This document shows, piece by piece, positions 1-5,626 of a stretch of 5,626 nt of DNA. A program made the position numbers and the translations under genes. The notes below the pieces were generated by a model. It saw only the letters and a list, made by a program, of their open reading frames with translations. It was not told the origin of the DNA and did not search any database. Every line of letters begins with the position of its first letter. Within the stretch, counting starts at the first letter, position 1. The stretch is from an uncultured Clostridia bacterium (GTDB taxonomy: Bacteria; Bacillota; Clostridia; Christensenellales; Aristaeellaceae): assembly GCA_934615145.1 (NCBI GenBank), contig CAKTTM010000133.1:1-5626 (forward strand), given 5' to 3'.

Positions 1-1285
1 GACCCATGTGCTCAACATGTTCATCTCCAAGCTCACCAGCGCCGATATCCAGAGCACCATCACCCCCGACGAGGGGCGCAATGTGCCCTGGCATATCTAC
101 AACATCGAGGCCTGCGACACCGCCAAGCAGACCTTTGTGGGCCTGGATGGCCTGATGGAGATGGTTTCGCTCAAGGATGATGGCCCGCTGCGCGACAAGG
201 CGCGTGAGCTCAAGGAGCGCGCGGTGCTCTACCTGGAGGAGATGCTGGCGCTGGGCGGCTACTTCGAGAGCGTGCAGGCGGGCCAGTTTGTCGACAGCGG
301 CCTCTACCCCGAGCGCAATGGCGACGGCATCGTCCGCCAGATCGAGGGCGGCATTGGCGCCGGCACCATCGTCAGGCGCGCCAGCGACTACATGGCCCCC
401 GTCAGCGCCCACTATGGCCATAACAACCTGGCGCAGTACGGCGTCAGTGATGCTGCCTCGCTGATTGGCGGCTGCACGCTGGAGCGGCCCGAGCTCATCC
501 AGTACATCGACGAGCTGGACGAGGAGGACAATGTCTACCTGCGCATGGCGGAGACCGAGCCCTTCCGCCAGCCAGGGGCACAGCAGCTCAAGCCCGAGAT
601 GGAGTGGCTGGCCGATGGCACAGTGCTGCTGAACATGTTCTTCCCCGTGGAGGCGCCGCTGGCCGAGGCCGCGGCGCTGGAGGCGGGCAGGCGGCTGAAC
701 CTGCAGGACTGCGAGGTCATCAGCCGGGAAGTGATGCACCCAAAAGAGGGCACCCGCATCGAGATGAAGGGCAGGCTGCCCTTCGCGCTGACCATCGATC
801 AGCTGCAGCTGCCCAAGCCCCCCGAGACCCTGGGCGAAGACGAGCTGAGGGAGGACATCGAGCGTCAGCCGCTGCGCGTGGTGGCAGGCACGGTGGGCAA
901 TGACGAGCATTCGGTCGGCCTGCGCGAGATCATTGATATCAAGCACGGCGGCATCGAGAAATACGGCGTCGAAGTGCATTACCTGGGCACCTCGGTGCCG
1001 CCCGAAAAGCTGGTGGGCGCCGCCGTCGAGCTTAAGGCCGATGGCATCCTGGCCTCCACCATCATCAGCCATGACAACATCCACTACAAAAACATCGCCC
1101 TAATTGACCAGATCGCGCGCGAGATGGGCGTGCGCGACAGGCTGATCTTCCTGGCCGGGGGCACCCAGGTGACGCCGGAACTGGCCCGCGAGGCCGGGGC
1201 TGACCAGGGCTTTGGCCGGGGCAGCAAGGGCATCCATGTGGCCACGGCCCTGGTCAAGCTGCGCCGAAAGATGCAGGGGCAATGA
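1..1285 (+). CDS. oraE: D-ornithine 4,5-aminomutase, large subunit OraE (5'-truncated by the window)
   Basis: OraE is the PLP- and adenosylcobalamin-binding subunit of the cytoplasmic OraS/OraE enzyme that moves the terminal amino group of D-ornithine to give 2,4-diaminopentanoate. The frame is open to the window edge (first full codon at position 2), so the GTG at 8 is an internal valine and not a start. Counting from that codon, the first ~285 residues belong to the PLP-binding barrel region. The rest is the C-terminal Rossmann-like B12 domain. It shows the base-off cobalamin motif DEHSVG (D299, H301, G304), the downstream TSV at 328-330 and the GG of LAGGTQ at 384-385. Lys312 (codon 941-943) lies 11 residues after the cobalt-ligating His. 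This matches the His618/Lys629 spacing of the Clostridium sticklandii enzyme, where the Lys forms the PLP aldimine. About 113 residues follow this Lys, so roughly the first 315 residues of a ~740-residue protein are missing. The stop overlaps the next start by 4 nt (ATGA). No frameshift or missing catalytic residue is seen. Confidence 0.95.
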   Translation, partial: THVLNMFISKLTSADIQSTITPDEGRNVPWHIYNIEACDTAKQTFVGLDGLMEMVSLKDDGPLRDKARELKERAVLYLEEMLALGGYFESVQAGQFVDSGLYPERNGDGIVRQIEGGIGAGTIVRRASDYMAPVSAHYGHNNLAQYGVSDAASLIGGCTLERPELIQYIDELDEEDNVYLRMAETEPFRQPGAQQLKPEMEWLADGTVLLNMFFPVEAPLAEAAALEAGRRLNLQDCEVISREVMHPKEGTRIEMKGRLPFALTIDQLQLPKPPETLGEDELREDIERQPLRVVAGTVGNDEHSVGLREIIDIKHGGIEKYGVEVHYLGTSVPPEKLVGAAVELKADGILASTIISHDNIHYKNIALIDQIAREMGVRDRLIFLAGGTQVTPELAREAGADQGFGRGSKGIHVATALVKLRRKMQGQ

Positions 1286-2673
1286 GCAGGCGGCTGCACT
1301 GCCAGGCCCTGGTGGCCGAGATAGGCTCCACCACCACGCTGGTCAATGCCTTTGACAAGCTCTCCGACGCGCCGCGCTTCCTGGGCCAGGGGCGGGCGGC
1401 CACCAGCGTGGCGCAGGGCGATGTGCTGATCGGCCTGCGGGAGGCGCTGGATGATCTGAAGATGCAGCTGGGCATCGATGAGCTGAGCTACGACGATCTC
1501 TTTGCCAGCTCATCGGCCGCGGGCGGCCTTCGAATGAGCGTGCATGGCCTGGTCTATGACATGACAGCCCGGGCCGCCCAGGCAGCGGCGCTGGGCGCGG
1601 GTGCGCTGATACAGCAAATAACGGCGGGCAGGCTCAACGACAGCGACCTACAGCAGCTCAGGGCCTCGCCGCCCAACCTGATCCTGCTGGCCGGCGGCAC
1701 CGACTATGGCGAGCGGGAGACGGCGCTGCACAACGCGTGGGCCATCGCGGCCCTGGCGCTCAAGGACACGCCCGTCATCTACGCCGGCAATGTGCAGAAT
1801 CAGCCGGAGATCAGGGCGATCTTTGAAGCGGCGCAGATGGACATCAGCCTGTGCGAGAATGTCTATCCTCGCCTTGACCTGCTCAACATTGAGCCCGCCC
1901 GCAAACTCATCCAGCAGCTCTTTGAAATCCACATCGTCAAGGCCCCCGGCATGGCCAGGGTCTACGAGATGGTCACCCAGCCGCTGATGCCCACCCCGGG
2001 CGCCGTGATGGCAGCGGCGCGGCTGTGCTACCAGCACATGGGCGACCTGCTGGTGATCGATGTGGGCGGCGCCACCACCGATGTGCACAGCGCCTGCGAG
2101 CAGTCAGACGAGATCGCCCGCATACAGACCCGAGCGGAGCCCACCTTCATGCGCACGGTGGAGGGCGATCTGGGCGTCTATGTCAACGCCGCGCATATGA
2201 TAAGCCTCATGGATGAGGCAAGGCTCAGTCAGGAGCTGCAGATGGATGTGAAAGAAGCGCTGGCAGCGCTCTCCCCCGTGCCAACGCAGGCCGCGCAGCA
2301 GCGCCTGGTCGGCCGCCTGGCGCAGGAGGCTGGTCTTCAGGCGCTGCAGCGCCACGCCGGCCAGATACGCAGCGTCTTCCTGCCCGGTGGGCGCCAGCAG
2401 ATCGCCGAAGGCAAGGACCTGACACCCTGCCAATACCTGATCGCCACCGGCGGCGCGCTGACCCGTCTGCCGGACAGGCAGCGCATCCTGGAAAGCCTGC
2501 GCGACATGAACCACAGCCGCAAATGGCTCTACCCCAAGCCCGGCAGCCTGAAGATACTGATCGATCAGCATTACATCATGGCCTCGCTGGGCGCGCTGAG
2601 CCGGGTGCATCCGCAGGCCGCCATGGCCCTGCTGCGCCAAAGCTTTGAGGAGGGATCAGCATCCATCCCCTGA
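1282..2673 (+). CDS. GlmL-related ornithine degradation protein (MutL/GlmL ASKHA family, probable B12-mutase reactivase)
   Basis: This 463-residue protein is the usual length for the GlmL/MutL family, whose founding members are encoded beside coenzyme-B12-dependent glutamate mutase. It belongs to the actin/Hsp70/sugar-kinase ATPase fold. Phosphate-1 motif EIGSTTT is at residues 13-19, a second glycine-rich strand LLAGGTD at 135-141, phosphate-2 motif IDVGGATTD at 259-267, and an adenosine-loop-like IATGGAL at 387-393. No signal peptide or membrane segment is visible, so it should be cytoplasmic. The function is not established. By analogy with diol-dehydratase reactivases and from its fixed position after the mutase gene, it probably uses ATP to reload or protect the OraS/OraE cobalamin site. 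The ATG lies inside the oraE stop (ATGA overlap) with only a weak AGGGG site upstream, which points to translational coupling. The 3' end carries the ribosome site of orr. It is not the DNA-mismatch-repair MutL, which shares only the name. Confidence 0.92.
   Translation: MSRRLHCQALVAEIGSTTTLVNAFDKLSDAPRFLGQGRAATSVAQGDVLIGLREALDDLKMQLGIDELSYDDLFASSSAAGGLRMSVHGLVYDMTARAAQAAALGAGALIQQITAGRLNDSDLQQLRASPPNLILLAGGTDYGERETALHNAWAIAALALKDTPVIYAGNVQNQPEIRAIFEAAQMDISLCENVYPRLDLLNIEPARKLIQQLFEIHIVKAPGMARVYEMVTQPLMPTPGAVMAAARLCYQHMGDLLVIDVGGATTDVHSACEQSDEIARIQTRAEPTFMRTVEGDLGVYVNAAHMISLMDEARLSQELQMDVKEALAALSPVPTQAAQQRLVGRLAQEAGLQALQRHAGQIRSVFLPGGRQQIAEGKDLTPCQYLIATGGALTRLPDRQRILESLRDMNHSRKWLYPKPGSLKILIDQHYIMASLGALSRVHPQAAMALLRQSFEEGSASIP
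2648..2653 (+). promoter_or_regulatory. Shine-Dalgarno site that fixes the start of orr
   Basis: A perfect AGGAGG lies within the last codons of the preceding glmL-like gene. Seven bases separate it from the ATC codon at 2661, an ideal spacing. The orr frame is closed by a TGA at 2646-2648, immediately before this site, so no longer upstream version of the protein is possible. The next ATG in frame is at 2748, about 95 bases away and deep inside conserved sequence. The site therefore supports initiation at 2661. Confidence 0.7.
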
Positions 2674-3719
2674 TAGAGGTCAATCTGGACAAACTGCGCC
2701 ACAACGCGGCTGTCCTGTCCCAGGCCTGTAGGGCAGCGGGCATTCACATGAGCGTGGTCACCAAGGCGGTCTGCGCCCAGCCGCAGATCGTGGCTGCCCT
2801 GGCCCCCTATGCCGACAGCCTGGCGGACTCGCGGCTGCCAAATCTACGCCAATTGCCAAAGGACAAGCCTCGGCTGCTGCTGCGCCTGGCCGATCCGGCG
2901 CAGGCCGAGGAGGTGGTGCAGCAGGCTGAGCAGAGCCTGCAAAGCGAGATCAGAGCAATCCAGGCGCTGGGCGCCGCCGCCCTCAGGCTGCAGAGGCGCC
3001 ACCAGATCATCCTGATGATCGATCTGGGCGACCTGCGCGAGGGCCTGCTCTATACGGATCGCGCGGCCATCCTCGCCGCCGCTAAGGCCGTCCAGGCGCA
3101 GCCCGCCTTGGAGCTGATCGGCCTGGGCAGCAACCTGACCTGCTTTGGCGGCATACTGCCAGATCTGCAAAACCTGGGCCAGCTGCTCGCCATTGCTGGT
3201 TGGCTGCGCCAGGCGCTATCGCTGCCGCTGCCGTTGATATCGGGCGGCAACTCCAGCTCGCTGGGCCTGCTGCTCAGCGGCCGGATGCCCCAGGGCATCA
3301 ACCACCTGCGCTTGGGCGAGAGCTTGCTGCTGGGGCGCGATACCGCCACGGGGGAGGCGATCGAGGCGCTGCATCAGGATGCCTTTACCCTCAAGGCCGT
3401 GCTGGGCGAGGTGCAGACAAAGCCCTCCCAGCCCATTGGCCGCAGTGGCCCCAATGCCTTTGGCGAATATCCCAGCTTTCCCGACCGGGGCATGATGCGC
3501 CGGGGCATCGCGCTGATCGGCCGGCAGGATACCGACGCCCAGGGCATCCGCCCGCGGGACCAGCGCATCAGCATCCTGGGCGCCAGCAGCGATCACCTGA
3601 TACTGGATCTGACGCAGGCCCCGGACTATCAGGTGGGGGACCCCGTCCAGTTCGATGTGGATTACGGCGCGCTGCTCAAGGCCTATACCAGCCCCTATCT
3701 GTACAAAAGCTTTACATGA
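2661..3719 (+). CDS. orr: Ornithine racemase (PLP-dependent, alanine-racemase fold), apparent ATC start
   Basis: Orr interconverts L- and D-ornithine and so feeds D-ornithine to the OraS/OraE mutase. It is a cytoplasmic PLP enzyme with the alanine racemase N-terminal barrel fold. From 2661 the product is 352 residues, close to known Orr proteins. It opens (I/M)HPLIEVNLDKLRHNA, the typical first strand and helix of the family. The expected PLP lysine follows at K35 in VVTKAVCA. Further family-like segments are the IDLGDLREG strand, GLGSNLTCFGG, the ISGGNSSSL loop, LRLGESLLLG and the C-terminal FDVDYGALLKAYTSPY. No ATG, GTG or TTG occurs between the in-frame stop at 2646 and codon 30 (ATG 2748). 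Starting at 2748 would remove the first 29 residues. The ATC at 2661 has a well-placed AGGAGG and aligns with the usual Met, so it is preferred; CTG at 2670 is the alternative. The gene overlaps its neighbour by 13 nt. Function is well supported; the exact start is less certain. Confidence 0.9.
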   Translation: MHPLIEVNLDKLRHNAAVLSQACRAAGIHMSVVTKAVCAQPQIVAALAPYADSLADSRLPNLRQLPKDKPRLLLRLADPAQAEEVVQQAEQSLQSEIRAIQALGAAALRLQRRHQIILMIDLGDLREGLLYTDRAAILAAAKAVQAQPALELIGLGSNLTCFGGILPDLQNLGQLLAIAGWLRQALSLPLPLISGGNSSSLGLLLSGRMPQGINHLRLGESLLLGRDTATGEAIEALHQDAFTLKAVLGEVQTKPSQPIGRSGPNAFGEYPSFPDRGMMRRGIALIGRQDTDAQGIRPRDQRISILGASSDHLILDLTQAPDYQVGDPVQFDVDYGALLKAYTSPYLYKSFT

Positions 3720-3725
3720 TCAGGG

Positions 3726-3754
3726 TTTATTCCCCCATTCCCGCGTGATATACT
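3726..3754 (+). promoter_or_regulatory. Probable extended -10 promoter for the acetyltransferase gene
   Basis: TATACT at 3749-3754 matches five of six bases of the -10 consensus. It is preceded by TG one base upstream (3746-3747), giving an extended -10 element. A weak TTTATT lies 17 bases upstream at 3726-3731. The element sits in the 53-base gap after orr, which suggests the acetyltransferase can be transcribed apart from the ornithine operon. No convincing terminator separates orr from it, so readthrough is also possible. Confidence 0.5.
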
Positions 3755-3763
3755 CTGCGCGGG
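3740..3763. repeat. Inverted repeat CCCGCG/CGCGGG enclosing the -10 element
   Basis: CCCGCG at 3740-3745 and CGCGGG at 3758-3763 are perfect 6-bp inverted copies separated by 12 bases that hold the TATACT box. The right arm also runs into the GGGAGG ribosome site. It could be a repressor operator over the promoter. In readthrough RNA from orr it could be a hairpin that partly hides the ribosome site. In GC-rich DNA a 6-bp repeat can also occur by chance. Confidence 0.35.
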
Positions 3764-3772
3764 AGGATGTGT

Positions 3773-4363
3773 ATGGATTATCAAATCAGACAGGGCCGCG
3801 AGCAGGATCGCCGCGGCATCGCCGATACCGTGGTGGAGGCCTTCTACGACCAATTCAAGGCGCTGACCACCGACAAAGAGGGCGTGGCAGCCGGCCTGGC
3901 CCGGATGCTCAGCCCGGAGAGGTTCACCGTGGCTGTGGATGAGCAGGACCTGGTGGTGGGCACAGTCGGGCTGTCGGACGCCGGCGGCTACGCCGTCACC
4001 GTTCAGGCCGACATCCTGCGCCGGGCCATGGGCCTGATCAAGGGCAATATCGCGGCCGTCGCCTTGAAGGACGAGTTTCACGGCCCGCAGCATTTTGAGC
4101 CCGGCCAGGCCCATCTGGAGCTGGTGGCGGTGCGCGAAAGCGCCCGCGGCCACCACCTGGCGCAGCGGATGATCACCCACCTGCTGGCCCAGGGCGGCCA
4201 CAGCCTCTACACACTGGATGTGGTGCAGGGCAATGAGCAGGTCATCCCCCTCTACGAGGGCCTGGGCTTTTCCAAAACCGGCACCGAGAAAGAAAAAAAC
4301 GGCTGGGCCAAGGGCTTCAGTTTCCGTTACCTGATGGCCCACCGGCCTGCCCCAGGCGCCTGA
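3773..4363 (+). CDS. GNAT-family N-acetyltransferase, substrate unknown
   Basis: This 196-residue protein is a single GNAT domain that would transfer an acyl group from acetyl-CoA to an amine. The acyl-CoA pyrophosphate loop is within LVAVRESARGHHLA, residues ~117-130. The usual R/Q-x-x-G-x-G/A reads RGHHLA at 125-130, with His128 in place of the central Gly. The C-terminal motif has N154, then LYEGLGF at 160-166, the classic strand-helix-strand end of the fold. No membrane segment or signal peptide is seen. ATG 3773 is chosen because GGGAGG at 3761-3766 lies 6 bases before it, whereas the in-frame ATG at 3767 directly abuts that site; using 3767 would add only Met-Cys. It has its own probable promoter and is not obviously part of ornithine fermentation. 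The acceptor (amino acid, polyamine, protein or antibiotic) cannot be read from the sequence. Confidence 0.85.
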   Translation: MDYQIRQGREQDRRGIADTVVEAFYDQFKALTTDKEGVAAGLARMLSPERFTVAVDEQDLVVGTVGLSDAGGYAVTVQADILRRAMGLIKGNIAAVALKDEFHGPQHFEPGQAHLELVAVRESARGHHLAQRMITHLLAQGGHSLYTLDVVQGNEQVIPLYEGLGFSKTGTEKEKNGWAKGFSFRYLMAHRPAPGA

Positions 4364-4371
4364 AAAGCCTG
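4353..4371 (+). terminator. Weak hairpin at the end of the acetyltransferase gene
   Basis: CAGGC at 4353-4357 can pair with GCCTG at 4367-4371 around a 9-base loop that contains the stop codon. It is followed by CCTTTGCCCTT rather than a clean T run. The left arm is also half of a 10-base perfect palindrome, CAGGCGCCTG (4353-4362). The stem is short, so it is at best a weak or factor-assisted terminator. Confidence 0.2.
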
Positions 4372-4380
4372 CCTTTGCCC

Positions 4381-4410
4381 TTGCGCAAGCCCCGCCGCTG
4401 GTGTTATCCT
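4381..4410 (+). promoter_or_regulatory. Probable extended -10 promoter for carbamate kinase
   Basis: TATCCT at 4405-4410 is preceded by TG at 4402-4403, forming an extended -10 element. TTGCGC at 4381-4386 can act as a weak -35 with an 18-base spacer. The -35 lies inside a 10-base perfect palindrome, CTTGCGCAAG (4380-4389), a possible regulator site. Initiation would fall near 4417, leaving a leader of about 70 bases. The call rests on motif match and position only. Confidence 0.42.
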
Positions 4411-4414
4411 GTGT

Positions 4415-4452
4415 CGGCGGCGAGCCGCGCAGGGGGTTTTTTTGCCCGCGCG
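4415..4452 (+). promoter_or_regulatory. Carbamate kinase leader: two overlapping hairpins and a T7 run
   Basis: GCGG (4417-4420) can pair with CCGC (4425-4428), and a run of seven Ts follows at 4437-4443 after an AGGGGG spacer. Alternatively CGCGC (4426-4430) and GGG (4432-4434) can pair with CCC (4445-4447) and GCGCG (4448-4452), with A4431 bulged and the T run in the loop. The two folds share bases 4426-4428, so they exclude each other. This could be a weak terminator for the upstream gene, an attenuator, or chance folding of GC-rich DNA. The gap between the first stem and the T run is unlike a standard intrinsic terminator. Confidence 0.3.
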
Positions 4453-4484
4453 ACCCAATCTTCGCGCCATGTGAGGAAATCGTC

Positions 4485-5429
4485 ATGATGAATACCCTGG
4501 TCATCGCCCTGGGCGGCAATGCCCTGCAGGAGGCCGGTCAGCCGGCCACGGCGGAGAATCAGCTGGAGGTCGTACGACAGACCGCCCAGCGTATCGCGGA
4601 GCTGGCGCGCGGCAATCGCCTGCTGATCGTGCACGGCAATGGCCCGCAGGTGGGCCGCCTGGTGCTGCAGAATGAGTATGCCGCGCCCATCACGCCCGCC
4701 ATGCCCTTTGATGTCTGCGGCGCGATGAGCCAGGGCCTGATCGGCTATCATCTGCAGCAGGCCTTGACAGAGGCCATGGCGGCCCGCGGCATCGGCAAGC
4801 GCGCCGTCACCCTGCTCACCCAGGTGGTGGTTGACCAGGACGATCCCGGATTCTCAAACCCCACCAAGCCCATCGGCCCCTTTTACAGCCAGGCTGAGGC
4901 CCAGCAGATCGCCCGTGACAAGGGCTATGCCATGAAGGAAGACGCGGGCCGCGGCTGGCGCCGGGTGGTGGCCTCCCCCCAGCCGATCCGCATTGTGGAG
5001 CTGGATGCCATACGGGCCCTTGCCGACAACGGCTTCGTGCCCATCTGCGTGGGCGGGGGCGGCATCCCGGTGCTCGCCAGCGGCAGTGACCACCTGGAAG
5101 GCACCGCCGCCGTCATCGATAAAGATTTGGCCGCCCAGCGCCTGGCCCAGGACATGGGCGCACAATTGCTGCTGATTCTGACCGCGGTCGACCAGATCGC
5201 CATCCATTACAACAAGCCCACACAGCAAAATTTGAGCCGGCTGAGCGCCAATGAGGCCGAGGGCTACCTGCGAGAGGGCCACTTCGCCCCCGGCTCCATG
5301 GGCCCCAAAGTGGAGGCCGCGATACAGTTCGTCCGCAGCGCGCCCGGCCGCCGCGCCATCGTCACCTCGCTTGACAAGGCGGAGGAAGCGCTCCGGGGCG
5401 AAGCGGGGACGGAGATTTATCAGGCGTAG
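4485..5429 (+). CDS. arcC: Carbamate kinase
   Basis: Carbamate kinase transfers phosphate from carbamoyl phosphate to ADP, yielding ATP, CO2 and ammonia. It is the energy-conserving last step of the arginine deiminase pathway, in the cytoplasm. The 314-residue product has the normal length and amino-acid-kinase fold. Visible motifs are ALGGNAL at 8-14, HGNGPQVG at 50-57, SQGLIGY at 82-88, NPTKPIGPF at 125-133 (conserved Lys128), CVGGGGIPV at 188-196, VIDKDLAA at 210-217 and FAPGSMGPKVEAAI at 267-280. ATG 4485 is chosen because GAGGAA ends about 6 bases upstream and the protein then begins directly at its first strand. The frame stays open back to a GTG at 4401, but that stretch carries the promoter and leader, and ATG 4488 would remove only one Met. 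No deiminase or ornithine carbamoyltransferase gene is in the window. Beside the ornithine genes, it probably draws ATP from arginine or citrulline breakdown that also supplies ornithine. The symbol follows the standard name for this enzyme. Confidence 0.95.
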   Translation: MMNTLVIALGGNALQEAGQPATAENQLEVVRQTAQRIAELARGNRLLIVHGNGPQVGRLVLQNEYAAPITPAMPFDVCGAMSQGLIGYHLQQALTEAMAARGIGKRAVTLLTQVVVDQDDPGFSNPTKPIGPFYSQAEAQQIARDKGYAMKEDAGRGWRRVVASPQPIRIVELDAIRALADNGFVPICVGGGGIPVLASGSDHLEGTAAVIDKDLAAQRLAQDMGAQLLLILTAVDQIAIHYNKPTQQNLSRLSANEAEGYLREGHFAPGSMGPKVEAAIQFVRSAPGRRAIVTSLDKAEEALRGEAGTEIYQA

Positions 5430-5479
5430 AGAGGAAGTCAGCCAATCGAGAAGGATAGAGTACACTGATGTTCGTAACT

Positions 5480-5505
5480 TTGCCCAGAGAAAAGGGTATG
5501 GGCAA
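5480..5505. repeat. Short inverted repeat upstream of the putative transposase gene
   Basis: TTGCCC at 5480-5485 and GGGCAA at 5500-5505 are perfect inverted copies with a 14-base spacer. The right arm overlaps the proposed -35 box. It may be a hairpin limiting readthrough transcription into the element, or a protein site. It could also be chance. Confidence 0.3.
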
Positions 5506-5527
5506 GCCACTGGGACTCCGCTACAAT
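5499..5527 (+). promoter_or_regulatory. Probable promoter of the putative transposase gene
   Basis: TGGGCA at 5499-5504 matches four of six -35 bases and TACAAT at 5522-5527 matches five of six -10 bases, with a 17-base spacer. Initiation near 5534 would give a leader of about 30 bases before the ATG at 5564. Confidence 0.5.
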
Positions 5528-5563
5528 GGATGATGCTACAACATTCATGAGGAGGAGAACCCA

Positions 5564-5626
5564 ATGGCTCAACGCAAGGATACCACGAATTTCAGCGGAT
5601 TGCTATTCCAGTTCATGGGAATGGAA
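5564..5626 (+). CDS. Putative IS256-family (mutator-type) transposase, N-terminus only
   Basis: Only the first 21 codons lie in the window. AGGAGG at 5550-5555 with an 8-base spacer supports the ATG at 5564. The peptide begins MAQRKDTTNF and ends LLFQFMGME. From memory, this resembles the N-terminus of DDE transposases of the IS256 family found in Clostridia, which have a conserved QFMGMED-type segment near the start. No catalytic residue is within reach, so the family is a tentative call supported by the GC shift. If correct, the full protein should be about 400 residues, with DDE residues downstream. Confidence 0.55.
   Translation, partial: MAQRKDTTNFSGLLFQFMGME

Larger units (their letters stand above)
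5430..5626 (+). mobile_element. Probable left end of an IS256-type insertion sequence (partial)
   Basis: From the carbamate kinase stop to the window end, GC drops to about 48% by hand count, against about 68% in a 60-base stretch just upstream (5281-5340). The segment carries its own promoter-like element and a strong ribosome site leading into a transposase-like N-terminus. The precise left edge is not resolved. It should lie between about 5430 and 5475, but the terminal inverted repeat and target duplication cannot be recognised without the right end. Confidence 0.5.

Noticed and set aside
8..1285. oraE starting at the GTG at position 8
   Set aside because: The frame is open to the window edge and the product would lack the first ~315 residues of the barrel; the gene is simply cut by the window.
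2104..2640. Minus-strand open frame (178 codons) inside the glmL-like gene
   Set aside because: It lies wholly within a well-supported conserved gene and shows no recognisable domain; a shadow of GC-rich codon bias.
1282..2673. DNA mismatch repair MutL
   Set aside because: The motifs are of the ASKHA ATPase fold (GSTTT, IDVGGATTD) and not the GHKL ATPase; the similarity is only in the name.
4415..4443. Standard intrinsic terminator before carbamate kinase
   Set aside because: The stem is only 4 bp and is separated from the T run by 8 bases, so it does not have the usual stem-then-U-tract layout. It is kept only as a leader structure of low confidence.
4401..4484. N-terminal extension of carbamate kinase from the GTG at 4401
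   Set aside because: The extension would overlap the -10 element and T7 leader, has no ribosome site, and adds residues that are not part of the compact ~314-residue family.
3695..4519. Long open frame on the minus strand (274 codons) opposite the acetyltransferase
   Set aside because: It spans two intergenic promoters and a gene with clear GNAT motifs on the other strand. Its translation is low-complexity Ala/Gly/His-rich, typical of antisense frames in GC-rich DNA.
4854..5564. Minus-strand open frame (236 codons) opposite carbamate kinase
   Set aside because: It is antisense to a gene with all expected kinase motifs and has no family-like segments of its own.

Overview
The window is a high-GC stretch (roughly 65% by eye) from an anaerobic, amino-acid-fermenting bacterium. 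The best inference is a Clostridia-type Gram-positive: B12-dependent ornithine fermentation with OraE, a GlmL-type partner and Orr is typical of Clostridia and relatives, and strong purine-rich Shine-Dalgarno sites fit. A high-GC lineage such as Synergistota cannot be excluded. All genes lie on the + strand.

Positions 1-3719 hold the distal part of an ornithine-fermentation operon. It contains the C-terminal part of D-ornithine 4,5-aminomutase large subunit (oraE, cut by the window start), a GlmL/MutL-family ASKHA protein (probable reactivase or chaperone of the B12 mutase), and the PLP-dependent ornithine racemase (orr). The three genes overlap (4 nt, then about 13 nt), so they are almost certainly one transcript with coupled translation. 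Together they cover L-ornithine to D-ornithine (Orr) and D-ornithine to 2,4-diaminopentanoate (OraE with OraS), plus upkeep of the mutase. The remaining pathway genes (oraS, ord, ortA, ortB) are expected upstream, outside the window. The orr reading frame has no ATG, GTG or TTG where the protein must begin. Its best start is an ATC codon behind a perfect AGGAGG.

Positions 3720-4363 hold a separately promoted GNAT-family acetyltransferase of unknown substrate. Positions 4364-5429 hold carbamate kinase (arcC type) behind its own extended -10 promoter, with a leader containing a T7 run and competing short hairpins. Carbamate kinase makes ATP from carbamoyl phosphate released when arginine or citrulline is converted to ornithine. 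Its position beside an ornithine-fermentation operon therefore suggests a joint arginine/ornithine energy locus.

From just after the carbamate kinase stop, GC falls to about 48% by hand count. A promoter and strong ribosome site then lead into the first 21 codons of a gene resembling IS256-family (mutator-type) transposases. This is probably the left end of an insertion sequence that continues beyond the window.

No tRNA, rRNA, CRISPR array or clearly new system is visible. The most unusual observation is the non-canonical start of orr.
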